64,000 nucleotides of DNA from Corythucha ciliata. Lineage: Eukaryota; Arthropoda; Insecta; Hemiptera; Tingidae. Under the pieces are notes generated by a model, which had not been told where the DNA came from, searched no databases, and saw only the letters and a list, made by a program, of their open reading frames with translations. Location: NCBI GenBank assembly GCA_038030265.1, contig CM075937.1, positions 21,080,001 to 21,144,000 on the forward strand. The letters are read 5' to 3'. Positions 55,990 to 64,000 of the stretch are shown here, one piece after another. The first letter of the stretch is position 1, and every line of letters starts with the position of its first letter. Position numbers and translations under genes: made by a program.

Positions 55990-58900
55990 TTGAACTTAAT
56001 CTGTCGGTGATAATCAATATCTTATCTGGGCGTATTTAATAGCCTCTGAAATTGCTAATAACTCAGAAGAGTACACCGACATTTGGCTATCAAGTTGGTA
56101 TGATTTCGAAAATCCCACACTGAAATGCAAAAAGGTGCAACCAGCTCCACCTTCCATCTTTGACCCGTACGCGTAGATGTACTCGGACCCAGCCCATTTT
56201 TCGAGCACAGTCTGTCGCATTTCAACACTGGAGTCGGTTGAAATTGTCCCTATTAGATCTGCCATCAAGCATGTGTCATCGTATCGTAGTGTGCACAAAA
56301 GGCAGGTAAACTATATTTGATCTGTGAATCAGGGATGTAAGCGAGAAGTTGTGGTGTAACTATCACACCATAACAGAGGGAAATTCGCTTTTGTCTTCTA
56401 ATATGCCGAAGTCATAACTCTGATCGTGAGGTTGTAAATTTTACCAACTATATAGTCGTTCATACATAGCAGTTTCAATAAATCAGTTTCACCAATTTTT
56501 GAAGGGAAAGCGCGTTAAGAGGCATTTCACTCGCTTCACATAGGATTACATCTATAGGGGTGCATCTTACGAATCCTAGACAAAGTCTGATGCATTTTAT
56601 CAAGTTTATCAAGATGTGTTTTATCTGCATCATCGTAGAAGACGGACCCGTAATCAATTGTTGACCTGAATATGCTTCTATATATGTAGAACAGTATTGA
56701 AATGTTTGGGTCCGCTCGCCAGTGTGAGTGAGACACTTTACGGAGTGCATTGACCAGCTTTTCCGTATTTCCAACCACTTCTTTGATATGACCTACCCTA
56801 TTAAGTTTCTTCGTAATAAGAAGCCCCAAGAACTGTTATGCTTGCCATACTGAGGAGGAGGGCGTGTTCACAGGCATTGCCAATTTCTTCCATAAAATTG
56901 TCATACAACAATTCATCCCCCAGGAAAATAGAGAGATTTTGCAACCAGTCCCGTAAATGCTAAAGATAATTTTCGTGTAAGCGTTGCTAGGGTAGTAAAC
57001 ATTTCGCTCAAGGTGACTAAACTTGACTAAAGGTGCCGCAGATTTCCCCCTGCCCTTCGGACGGGAGGGGTGGAGACTGACGTCACCAGCAGTCCTTTCC
57101 CCCTGATTGCTCACCCTAGAGCATCAAAACAAGTTAATTTTGAAATTAACGGTATTGAATGCTCAAAAATCCCAGCCCACTAACAATTAATAATGTACTG
57201 GGTCCAGCGCAAAGGCACTTCGGACTGCTCGTGACGTAGACGAAGGGCAATAATGGCCGAAGATCTGCGGCACCTATACATAGAAAGTTTAGTCACCTTG
57301 ATTTCGTTGGTTGAAATATGAATAGCGTTAAGGCTAGCGTTAGCAGAGCTGTTTGCAAAATCTGTCTGACATCTCTGATTTTTTCAAGTAAATTTCGTAT
57401 TTATTCCAATCAGCTTTGTGGGCGTATGCCTGCATTTTCTAATTTTACATTCCAAGCTTTGACTTGTAATTATCAAAATGGGAAAATGATTCGATCCTAT
57501 TGGACCTGATAAAACACTCCAATGAAGCAGATCTGCAATGTCAGGAGTACAAATAGTTACGTCCGGAGCTGATTTACTCCTTTGACAGGCATTATTCAGA
57601 TAAGTAGGAGTTCCATCGTTAATGACAATGAGATTATGATTTTCTATTATTCCCAGTAAAGTCTCGCCCTTGGAGTTCCTGAAATCGCATCCCCATAGCC
57701 ACAGTTCAAATCACCTGCAAGAATAAACGGTCTTTTGAGACTTGATATGAAGTTTCTCCATTCGTTCCCTGAAACCCGATTTTGAGGGGCGCAGTATATC
57801 GATATTATGGTAATATTTTTTGTTAATATTATGAGTAATCAACGAAACAGCTATGGACATAACGTCTGTTACTTAATGATAGTCGGTAACTTCAGCATAA
57901 TGGGATGTTATGCTTGAGTATAATAACAGCAACTCGTGCCTTGCCATCAAATCTGTCTTCATGTACAATATTATAGCCAGGGAAGCTGACCGGCACAATT
58001 GGTTTATAAGCCAGGTTTCAGATAGCAGCGCTATTATCAATATTTTCTTTGTCTAACAAGTACTCAAGGTTGCCTTTATTGGCAACTGCTGAACGTGTAT
58101 TCCATTGCAGAATTTTCATTGATGTATTGTCTCTATTTACTTACCAAATAACAGTATTTTAGTTTTTACCACGATCCTACTTTTTTATGGTGTAGTGCAA
58201 GACTTTATCTTTAATTATAAGTGATTTCTAGCTCTGAAAGTTGTGTTTGATTGATTGATATCTTTAAATGATTATAAACTGATAATATAACTTCACATAC
58301 ATCATCAACGTTCGAATAGTTTATTTCTTCATCTACGCTGGGATCAGTTTGATGTGGGTTACCAGTGACAGGGCATATAGGGCCTTTACTGGGGGCCAAA
58401 GGACTTAAGTATTTATTTATGTTCTGTAAATGAGTTGCTAGGTGGAGTAACTGGCCTGCTCCTCTTCGGAGGTCTGCTTGTCATACTGAGTAGGAGAGGG
58501 GAAATGTCTCGTTTCTCGGATGTTTGGTTTAGTGGCCACGACGGTTTTAAATGACTTACCAGAAAGTCTGTCATTCGCTTCGCTAAATATTAAATTTTCA
58601 GCTTGCGTCAAAGCTCGTATTGAATTTTGCCGGGCCGATTCCAGGCATATTTTGCTGTCTAATGACCCGTGGTTACCTTTACAATGTACACATTTAGGGT
58701 GGTTTGGTTTAGGGCACTCCTCTTCTTTTCGTGTCCCTCTCCGCACCTATACTACAGCGAACGGTGCCTCTACATTGTCGGCTCAGATGACCTTATCTCA
58801 GACATTGAAAGCACTGAGGGCTTCTGGGAACATAAAGCTCTACCTCACATAGTACACGGAATAGGGTGACAAAGTTGGGTATGTTCAATCCTCGAAAAGT

Positions 58901-59050
58901 TAGTAAGATGGTTTGTGTTGGCTTATACTCTGTCTTAGTTTTATTGCTCCGTATTTTACGTTGGAATCGTTTAGCTCGTACAATTTTTATATTGGGGATG
59001 TCAGAAGTCGCCTCGGACACGATATCATCCTCCGAAAGATCTTGCAAAAC
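55990..59050 (-). pseudogene. Decayed Jockey-like LINE (ORF1, EN, RT thumb, RNase H)
   Basis: On the minus strand, in element order: an ORF1 piece (58,793-59,047) with TILLTFRGLNIPNFVTLFRV and PQCFQCLR, the start of a zinc knuckle. A second ORF1 frame (58,438-58,746) has CPKPNHPKCVHCKGNHG. ORF2 begins at 58,119 with MKILQWNTRSAVANKGNLEY, the head of an AP-like endonuclease. Broken frames follow with AGDLNCGYGD and SGPIGSNHFPI, the classic AGD.N and S.H.PI boxes. The RT catalytic core is missing. The frame resumes at the thumb (GLLITKKLNRVGHIKEVV ... IFRSTIDYGSVFYDDA; 56,475-56,830). An RNase H start (YIYAYGSKMEGGAGCTF; 56,014-56,298) ends the readable part. Several stops and frameshifts, and a MITE inserted at 57,009-57,300. 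Confidence 0.8.
57001..57308. mobile_element. Complete hAT-type MITE (292 bp) with target duplication
   Basis: The element itself is 57,009-57,300. The first and last 16 bases are perfect inverted copies (CAAGGTGACTAAACTT). Flanks are ATTTCGCT (57,001-57,008) and ATTTCGTT (57,301-57,308), an 8-bp target duplication with one change, as made by hAT transposases. It is non-coding. It interrupts the LINE relic, so it is younger than that LINE. A truncated relative is at 18,584-18,861. The hAT element at 33.7 kb has different ends and is not its obvious source. Confidence 0.85.
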
Positions 59051-59782
59051 ATCCCTGTCTTTCCAAAAGAAAGCTTGGTATGAATGATTTACTTTTTTGT
59101 TCTTTTACGGCGGATTTTACCAAGTTTGAGTTAAAGTGCGGGCTATATAACTCTCAAAGTTAAGAGTGACTCGAGGTTAAGAAATTTTTTGAGCTCTTGC
59201 AGGCCAAGACTAACTCGAAGAAGTGAAACGAGGTTTTTTCGCTAACCTCAAGTTAACCGTAAACTCAAACCTCAACTCTCAGCTGAGAACAAAAAATGGT
59301 CAAATTTCTGAGGTGAGGGCTAGCTAACTCTAGGAGTTAAGAGTTCGTACGAGTTAGGAGAGATCCCGTTTCACCATCAATTCCAAGATTGGAGTTACCA
59401 AACCCTTAGTTTTTTCCTAGACCCCTTTGGTTTTTCGCCGAGAATATAGCACATTCAAATAACCTCACTCAGAACAATTCAAATGAAGACAATTTTCGAC
59501 ATCATTTCAGCTTAGCCGGAAAATAAAACAAAAGCAAGAGAGAGAAAAATAAAAGAAAAATGGCGGGGGAGAGAAAAAGCCAAGAGACGGAGCCATTTGT
59601 CATCGTAACAAAAAACAAACGTGGAATGCGGTCGAAATAAATAAAAATACCCCACTCATCAATGAGACGAGGTGATAATTATTATTGTATGAGGGACAAA
59701 ATATGGAGCCGATTTGCTCGTTTCCGTACTCGGGTTTTATAGTGCCTTACCAATAGCAGCTACATAGCAGCTACACAGCAGC
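59051..59782. repeat. AACTC-rich low-complexity sequence and spacer
   Basis: 59,140-59,360 is dense in AGTTAAG / AACTC / GAGGTTAA words on both strands, giving many weak inverted pairs. 59,360-59,780 is unremarkable AT-rich sequence. No gene. Confidence 0.45.
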
Positions 59783-59810
59783 CCACCTTCAAACCGGAGT
59801 TTGAAGGTGG
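59783..59810. repeat. 12-bp perfect hairpin at a LINE 5' truncation
   Basis: CCACCTTCAAAC and its complement enclose a CGGA loop. It lies a few bases before the readable RNase H frame and might mark the truncation point of that LINE or be part of its coding sequence. Confidence 0.5.
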
Positions 59811-60670
59811 CTAGGAAAGTTGGCTACGGTTTTTCAGGTAGAGGTCGTGGCGATAAATGACTGTGTCCTGGAGCTTATTAGGAAGCATGTGAGGTTTAGG
59901 GAAGTGGTGATCTACGCGGATAGCCGCGCGGCCCTGGGGGCGGTGGCCGGGCCAGTGGTAGAGACGGCTTTGGTGGCGGACAGTCGGCGGGGCATCACAA
60001 GGCTACAGGGAATGGGTAATGAAGTGACCCTCGCTGAAGTGGATCCCTGGACACAGGGGGTACGAGAAATAAGAGGGAATGAGAAAGCTGACGAAATGGC
60101 AAAACAGGGGGCAAATAAAGAAGTATGGGGACCTGAGCCGGTTATTGCGGTTTCCAAGACAGTGTGGAGAGCCCAGATAAAGGATTGGGCAGATAGGGAG
60201 GCCGCCAGGAGTTGGAATAGCCTGTCGGCAAGCGAGGGCGTGCATTCGGGAATGAGACAGGGAGGCGACGATGTGGCTGCTATCATTAAGTAGAGGCGGC
60301 ATGCGGAGAGTTGTAGGGATGTTTACAGGCCACTATGCGCTATGTAAGCACCTCTACGTACTGGGAATGGTGGCAGACCCCATGCGTCGGGGCTGCGAGT
60401 TGGAAGAGGAATCGGCTATGCACTATGTAGGGGAGTGTGAGAGGTATGCGGCTACTCGTTTCCGCATTTTCGGGACAGATAGGTTACCAGGCTTCACATT
60501 CTCGAGTGGCGCCGAGGGGGTCCGAGTCCTTCAGTTTGTGAATGCCGTAGATTGGTTTGCGGATCCGCATTAGGTCTTTCCGAGTCCGACCCTAAGAGCA
60601 AGGCGTATGAGCCGGGAACGGCTTAAGCGCTTCGGGCTCAGCTAGGCCGGGTGCGGGCCCACTGCACATA
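59811..60670 (+). pseudogene. LINE tail: RNase H and C-terminal region
   Basis: The first frame (to 60,293) reads TVFQVEVVAINDCVLEL, then VVIYADSRAALGAVAGP (RNase H SDS/ADS..A box), a damaged VPGH-equivalent region, GNEKADEMAKQGAN and WGPEPVIAVSKTVWRAQIKDW. A shift leads to a second frame (60,271-60,573) with RVVGMFTGHYALCKHL and a diverged Cys-rich end (GCELEEESAMHYVGECER). The order matches the LINE at 13.4 kb, including the GPEP motif after RNase H and the TGH.AL motif before the Cys tail, so the two belong to the same broad group. RT is absent. About 60,574-60,670 is probable 3' UTR containing GGCGTATGAGCC. No poly(A) tail is visible. Confidence 0.75.
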
Positions 60671-61789
60671 GCCCATCAGATCACTGAAATTTGTGCAGTG
60701 CAGTCGTGCTCGCACAGTCGTTCTTTGCTAGATTCGTTCTAATTTTGGCGAAATCGTTCCCTTCTACACGAAGTTCGTTTATTAATTCATAGAAGCGGTA
60801 CGCAAAATTTTCAAAGTGTCGGTTGTGGCGAAGAGATGAGTGGTTCTCTGGTTCTTGATCACGAAAAACAGACGCAGTTGTGTGGAAAGAAAGAAGGATA
60901 AGTGGAAGCTCAGAATAGCTGAGAAAGCTCATCCTCAGAATTACTTCTACCGTTCGTCTCAGTTTCACTTCGTGCTATAGACTCAAAATCAGATGCTATT
61001 GCCTTTCCAGAGTATCTGATGTGTCCCGATTCCACCGGACGACAGGCAAAGAGACAAATCCCAATAATAAGCAGCATAATAACGTGCGTTCTTTAGCTAA
61101 AGGCTGTGAAATTCATTTGAAGCCATACGGCGGACTCAAGAGTCCGCTCCGCCGGACGACCCACAAATGGACAAGCGATCAATCATAATACATATAGGAT
61201 TTTGATATTGTCATCGTATGTGGATATTGTCATCGTCATCGTTAATATTGCAGTGCGCTGTTTTCATTATCACTTTTTTTCACATAAAATTCAAGACAGA
61301 ACAACATTTAAAAAATATTTTTATGTCCGAGTCAATAATGGATTATTCCCTGGAAATAGAGAATAAGATCTTGGAGGTAACTCTCTAGGTAACCTGCACG
61401 TTAAGACAAACTCAAAGTGGAGAAAGGGTCCGGAGACCACTGTTTCAAATAAACGAATATTTTCCTCTTGTTGCACATCCATTGCTTTCTCGGAACTAGC
61501 TTTTGAATTATCGTTGTTACTCTGATTAGATCTGATTAGATGGATTAGATTAGATTAGATTAGATACGATTAGACATGATTAGGTTAATATAACTCCCGG
61601 TGGTGAAATTCACCATTAGAAAACAAATATCCGCGAAATTTGTGTTTTTGGTTGGTTGTGTAGTTGTTGGATTTATGGAAATTAAATGATTCACGTCTTA
61701 AAGTGTAAAAAGTGCGTGAATCCTGGGCAAGCCACCAGCCAGCCCAGGCAGCACTCAAAGCCTGACATATTTTGAAGGCAAGCATAAGC
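60671..61789. other. Gene-free spacer
   Basis: An 8-bp hairpin (GCGGACTC ... GAGTCCGC) lies near 61,130-61,147, and degenerate (GATTA)n spans about 61,525-61,575. No coding region or RNA gene recognised. Confidence 0.45.
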
Positions 61790-62215
61790 GAAATTATTCT
61801 CGAAAATGCAAGTTCCCGGTCTTAATTTCAGCGAACTGCATGTTTCAGGGCCTTTTATTCTCAGTGGTAGTGAACCCTGGGACCCCCATAACTTTGAATA
61901 TTATGAACTTGAATTTATTTGCAATTCAAATTGAAAGAGTTTGCAAAGTTGGGATTCCAATTTAAGCGAAATTACAAGTTGCCTGACTGAATATAAATTA
62001 AGTTAAACTGACATTTTCCGGTCTTAATTTCGGTGAAATTGTAAGTTTATTGTTTTGAAGCAAAATCTCAGTTTAGAGACCATTTTTGTAGCGCCAGAAC
62101 CTATGTTAGTCGCCCCAAAGTCGGGTCATACACCCTGACGATATTACCCACGAAAGTTTTGGATCTTATTTCTGCGAAAATACAAATTTCTGGTCTTTAT
62201 TCAAGTGAAAGTGCA
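61790..62215. repeat. Degenerate ~30-bp minisatellite, family D
   Basis: Units such as GGTCTTAATTTCAGCGAA followed by a (C)TGCA(T/A)GTTTC-like phrase repeat at about 30-bp spacing up to the left end of the Penelope element. Confidence 0.5.
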
Positions 62216-62217
62216 GG

Positions 62218-62389
62218 TACTAATATGAAAGATTTAGTCCTCTTCACGAATTATTTATTTTTTGGCAGAACTAGTTTTCAACCTTCGAGGCCATTTTCAA
62301 CGCCTTCTTTGACTCCAGAGTCACATCTACAATAATTTTGAAAATAGTTTAACAACAAATAAACTAGCCAAATTACAATGAAATAAAAT
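62218..62389 (-). repeat. Left pseudo-LTR (inverted)
   Basis: Reverse complement of the right arm with a handful of substitutions. The hammerhead-like segment (62,264-62,304) reads on the minus strand; its stem II side has changed from GGAC to GGTT relative to the right arm. Confidence 0.85.
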
Positions 62390-62412
62390 TGAAGAAAATT
62401 AAATAAATAAAT

Positions 62413-62572
62413 GAATGCTTCGGCCCCCAAGTTGTACGCCTTACCAAAGACTCACAAGCCGTTCGTTAACGGCTTTCCGAAGATTAGGCCAATAGTGTCT
62501 AACCATGGGGCACCCGCAGAAAAGATCAGTAAAAGACTGGCCCGGTTGTTTGTGGAAAAAACACATTTTAAA
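62413..62572 (+). pseudogene. Penelope RT N-terminal fragment
   Basis: Starts right after the left arm and an AAAT-rich junction. Reads SAPKLYALPKTHKPFVNG then FPKIRPIVSNHGAPAEKIS, the conserved first RT block of Penelope elements, ending FVEKTHFK with a stop. The downstream frame resumes at a later RT position, so motif A and the start of motif B have been deleted here. Confidence 0.75.
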
Positions 62573-63653
62573 TGAGAGTGTTCAATTGTCAATAGTTTCT
62601 TTGATCGAAAGGATGGATTTCTTTGAGAAAGAATTTGTGTTGAGTGCCGGGAATCCGTTTGCGGGCTCCCTGAAGCGCTGGTTTCGGTACGTGGACGACA
62701 CGCTCGTCGTCTGGGAGGGCGACGATGAAGAGCTAGGGCGGTTTCTTGAGTACCTCAGCAGCAAATTGCCGTACTTGCGTTTCACTATGGAAATAGAGAA
62801 GGACAAGAAACTGAACTACCTGGACCTTACAATCGAACGTGAGCATCAGACTGGTTTGAAGTATGGAATTTTCAGAAAGAGCTCGATGACAGATCAGGCC
62901 ATTCACGCCGATTCACACCATCACCCTCGGCACAAGTTGGCAGCGTTCAGAAGCCTTGTTCATAGATTGATGTCACTTCCGCTCGTAAGGGAAGCGTTTG
63001 AAAAAGAAGTGCATGCAATTTATCACATTGCTGCGGTCAACGGCTACGAAACAACGGTCATAGATAAATTGATTCAGGACAAGAAGAAGAGGTTCGTCTT
63101 GAAACGCATCTTTACGGAGTCAAGAAAGGAAACCACCGGGAATGCATGGGTTCGTCTACCATATTTTGGAGCAGCTTCGTTGGGCTTGGAGCGCCTCCTT
63201 AAAAACCGAGGTTATGAAGTGGCGTTTAAGAGCGACAATAGCCTCAAGAGCATTCTGTGTAAAGGAAAGGATGCCACTAAACCCCAGGAAAAAAGCGGGG
63301 TTTACAGGCTTCTGTGTGGTGGGTGTGGAGAAGCAACGTACTGCGGCCGCACCGGACGCAAGTTCCGGACGCGCTTCAGGGAGCACCTCACTAGGTCCGA
63401 CTCGGCCTTTTACAATCATATAACGGGCTGCGGAGAGATGGGAGATCACCAAGCCCAAATGTTAGTAACTGAACCTTACGGCAGACGCTTGGAGTGCCTG
63501 GAAAAAATAGTAATAAGTAAAGAACTGGAGAGTAATCCACATTGCCTAAATGATAGAAGTGAGGGAGGGGTTTCCCCCCTCTACTCAGTCCTTGAGCACC
63601 TACCCCCAAATCAAGGTTCTAAAAGATACAGCATAAGGTCTATTTTAAAATAA
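62505..63653 (+). pseudogene. Penelope RT palm (partial) + GIY-YIG endonuclease
   Basis: 382 open codons; the first ~20 are an out-of-frame reading of the preceding RT block, so the true segment begins near ILNESVQLSIVSLI (a decayed motif-B region). Motif C is intact as RYVDDTLVVW (Asp64-Asp65), followed by KLNYLDLTI and the thumb. The endonuclease starts at SGVYRLLCGGCGEATYCG: GVY at 265-267 and YCG at 279-281, with a CxxC pair (271, 274) between, the usual zinc feature of these enzymes. RKFRTRFREHLTR follows with the conserved Arg and His. The endonuclease would nick DNA for target-primed synthesis. The C-terminal half looks undamaged but the polymerase is incomplete. Confidence 0.85.
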
Positions 63654-63805
63654 AGTAACCGATTCTAGTCAGCTTTGTGATCACAAACGTGAGTGATATA
63701 ACTAATAAAATAGACCCGTAAATTAATATTTATTAGGACTATTAGACTTCAACTCTAACGCCCCAACTAGTGGTAAGATGTGTACCTATTTATTTATTTT
63801 ATTTT

Positions 63806-63978
63806 ATTTTATTTCATTGTAATTTGGCTAGTTTATTTGTTGCTAAACTATTTTCAAAATTATTGTAGATGTGACACTGGAGTCAAAGAAGGCGTTGAAA
63901 ATGGCCTCGAAGGACGAAAACTAGTTCCGCCAAAAAATAAATAATTCGTGAAGAGGACTAAATCTTTCATATTAGTAT
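63806..63978 (+). repeat. Right pseudo-LTR
   Basis: Matches the left arm in inverted orientation over about 172 bases, from TTTATTTCATTGTAATTTGG to TCTTTCATATTAGTA. It contains the better preserved hammerhead-like core. Confidence 0.85.
63891..63931 (+). ncRNA. Hammerhead-ribozyme-like relic in the Penelope arm
   Basis: GGCG (63,891-63,894) can pair with CGCC (63,928-63,931) as stem I. TTGAAAA (63,895-63,901) stands where the CUGANGA core is expected. TGGCC, a TCGA loop and AGGAC form an imperfect stem II, GAAA follows, then AACTAGTT folds as a 3-bp stem III with a 2-base loop, and C63,927 occupies the cleavage position. Hammerheads of this minimal type with a very short stem III are known from Penelope-like elements. 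Two invariant core bases differ (C3 to U, G8 to A), so it is probably inactive. Confidence 0.5.
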
Positions 63979-64000
63979 AGATCAACCTTCACAACGTCGC
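63979..64000. other. Right flank
   Basis: Short flank beyond the Penelope arm; nothing recognised. Confidence 0.4.

Larger units (their letters stand above)
62218..63978 (+). mobile_element. Penelope-like element with inverted pseudo-LTRs
   Basis: A ~172-bp sequence lies at the left (62,218-62,389) and, inverted and nearly identical, at the right (63,806-63,978). Between them is a truncated, internally deleted RT joined to a GIY-YIG endonuclease. The RT + GIY-YIG combination is specific to Penelope-like elements, whose terminal pseudo-LTRs are known in direct or inverted arrangement. The arms carry a hammerhead-like core (see separate entries). A TTTAT-rich stretch precedes the right arm. 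The copy is not functional: the N-terminal half of RT is missing and the palm has lost its motif A. Confidence 0.88.

Noticed and set aside
61525..61575. (GATTA)n as interstitial telomere
   Set aside because: Short, degenerate and not the usual animal or arthropod telomere unit.
1..64000. CRISPR array or bacterial operon in the repeat blocks
   Set aside because: Repeat units are degenerate without constant repeats and unique spacers, and all recognisable genes are eukaryotic.

Overview
The window reads as a repeat-rich piece of an invertebrate animal nuclear genome. It has no operons, rRNA or CRISPR. It does have one cilia-type eukaryotic gene (a tubulin polyglutamylase), TATA/AATAAA-style signals, and mobile elements of nearly every eukaryotic class: Ty3/gypsy LTR elements, non-LTR (LINE) elements, a Penelope-like element, hAT, Mutator-like (MULE), PIF/Harbinger-like and a tRNA-derived SINE. 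I cannot name the species. Long C or G homopolymers (8-13 bases) and blocks of degenerate ~24-30 bp minisatellite are unusually frequent and may be lineage hallmarks.

Layout. 0-9 kb: degenerate short-period repeats and gene-free sequence. 9.5-9.9 kb: a small reverse-transcriptase scrap (minus). 13.4-15.6 kb: a 5'-truncated LINE with an open RT + RNase H frame, poly(A) tail and a target duplication in a C-run. 16.6-17.3 kb: a decayed LINE RNase H tail. 19.05-23.45 kb: a nearly intact, recently inserted Mag-like Ty3/gypsy element on the minus strand, with 115-bp LTRs, a PBS, a PPT, a 5-bp target duplication and one frameshift. It sits directly beside a 150-bp Harbinger-like MITE. 26.2-27.2 kb: minisatellite. 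27.2-29.0 kb: a gypsy pol relic cut off by a large terminal-inverted-repeat element (28,981-37,546). That element carries a decayed MULE-type transposase and ~157-bp subterminal repeats (Foldback-like). It has itself been invaded by a SINE (14-bp target duplication) and by a complete hAT transposon (8-bp target duplication, intact 714-residue transposase). A probable gypsy LTR follows at 37.57-37.87 kb.

41.4-43.4 kb holds the only convincing host gene, an intronless 680-codon TTLL6/13-like tubulin polyglutamylase. 43.4-54 kb is gene-free, with homopolymers and a 2-kb minisatellite block. 54-55.9 kb holds inverted-repeat clusters. 56.0-59.05 kb is a decayed Jockey-like LINE (minus) carrying a 292-bp hAT-type MITE. 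59.8-60.7 kb is another LINE tail. 62.2-63.98 kb is a Penelope-like element with inverted pseudo-LTRs that contain a decayed hammerhead-ribozyme-like core.

Functionally the window is a nest of insertions around one host gene. The two elements with long, largely intact enzymes are the gypsy (one base short of a continuous pol) and the hAT transposon. The rest are fossils useful for dating and for source/parasite relationships, for example the SINE and a LINE fragment that share a short 3' tail.
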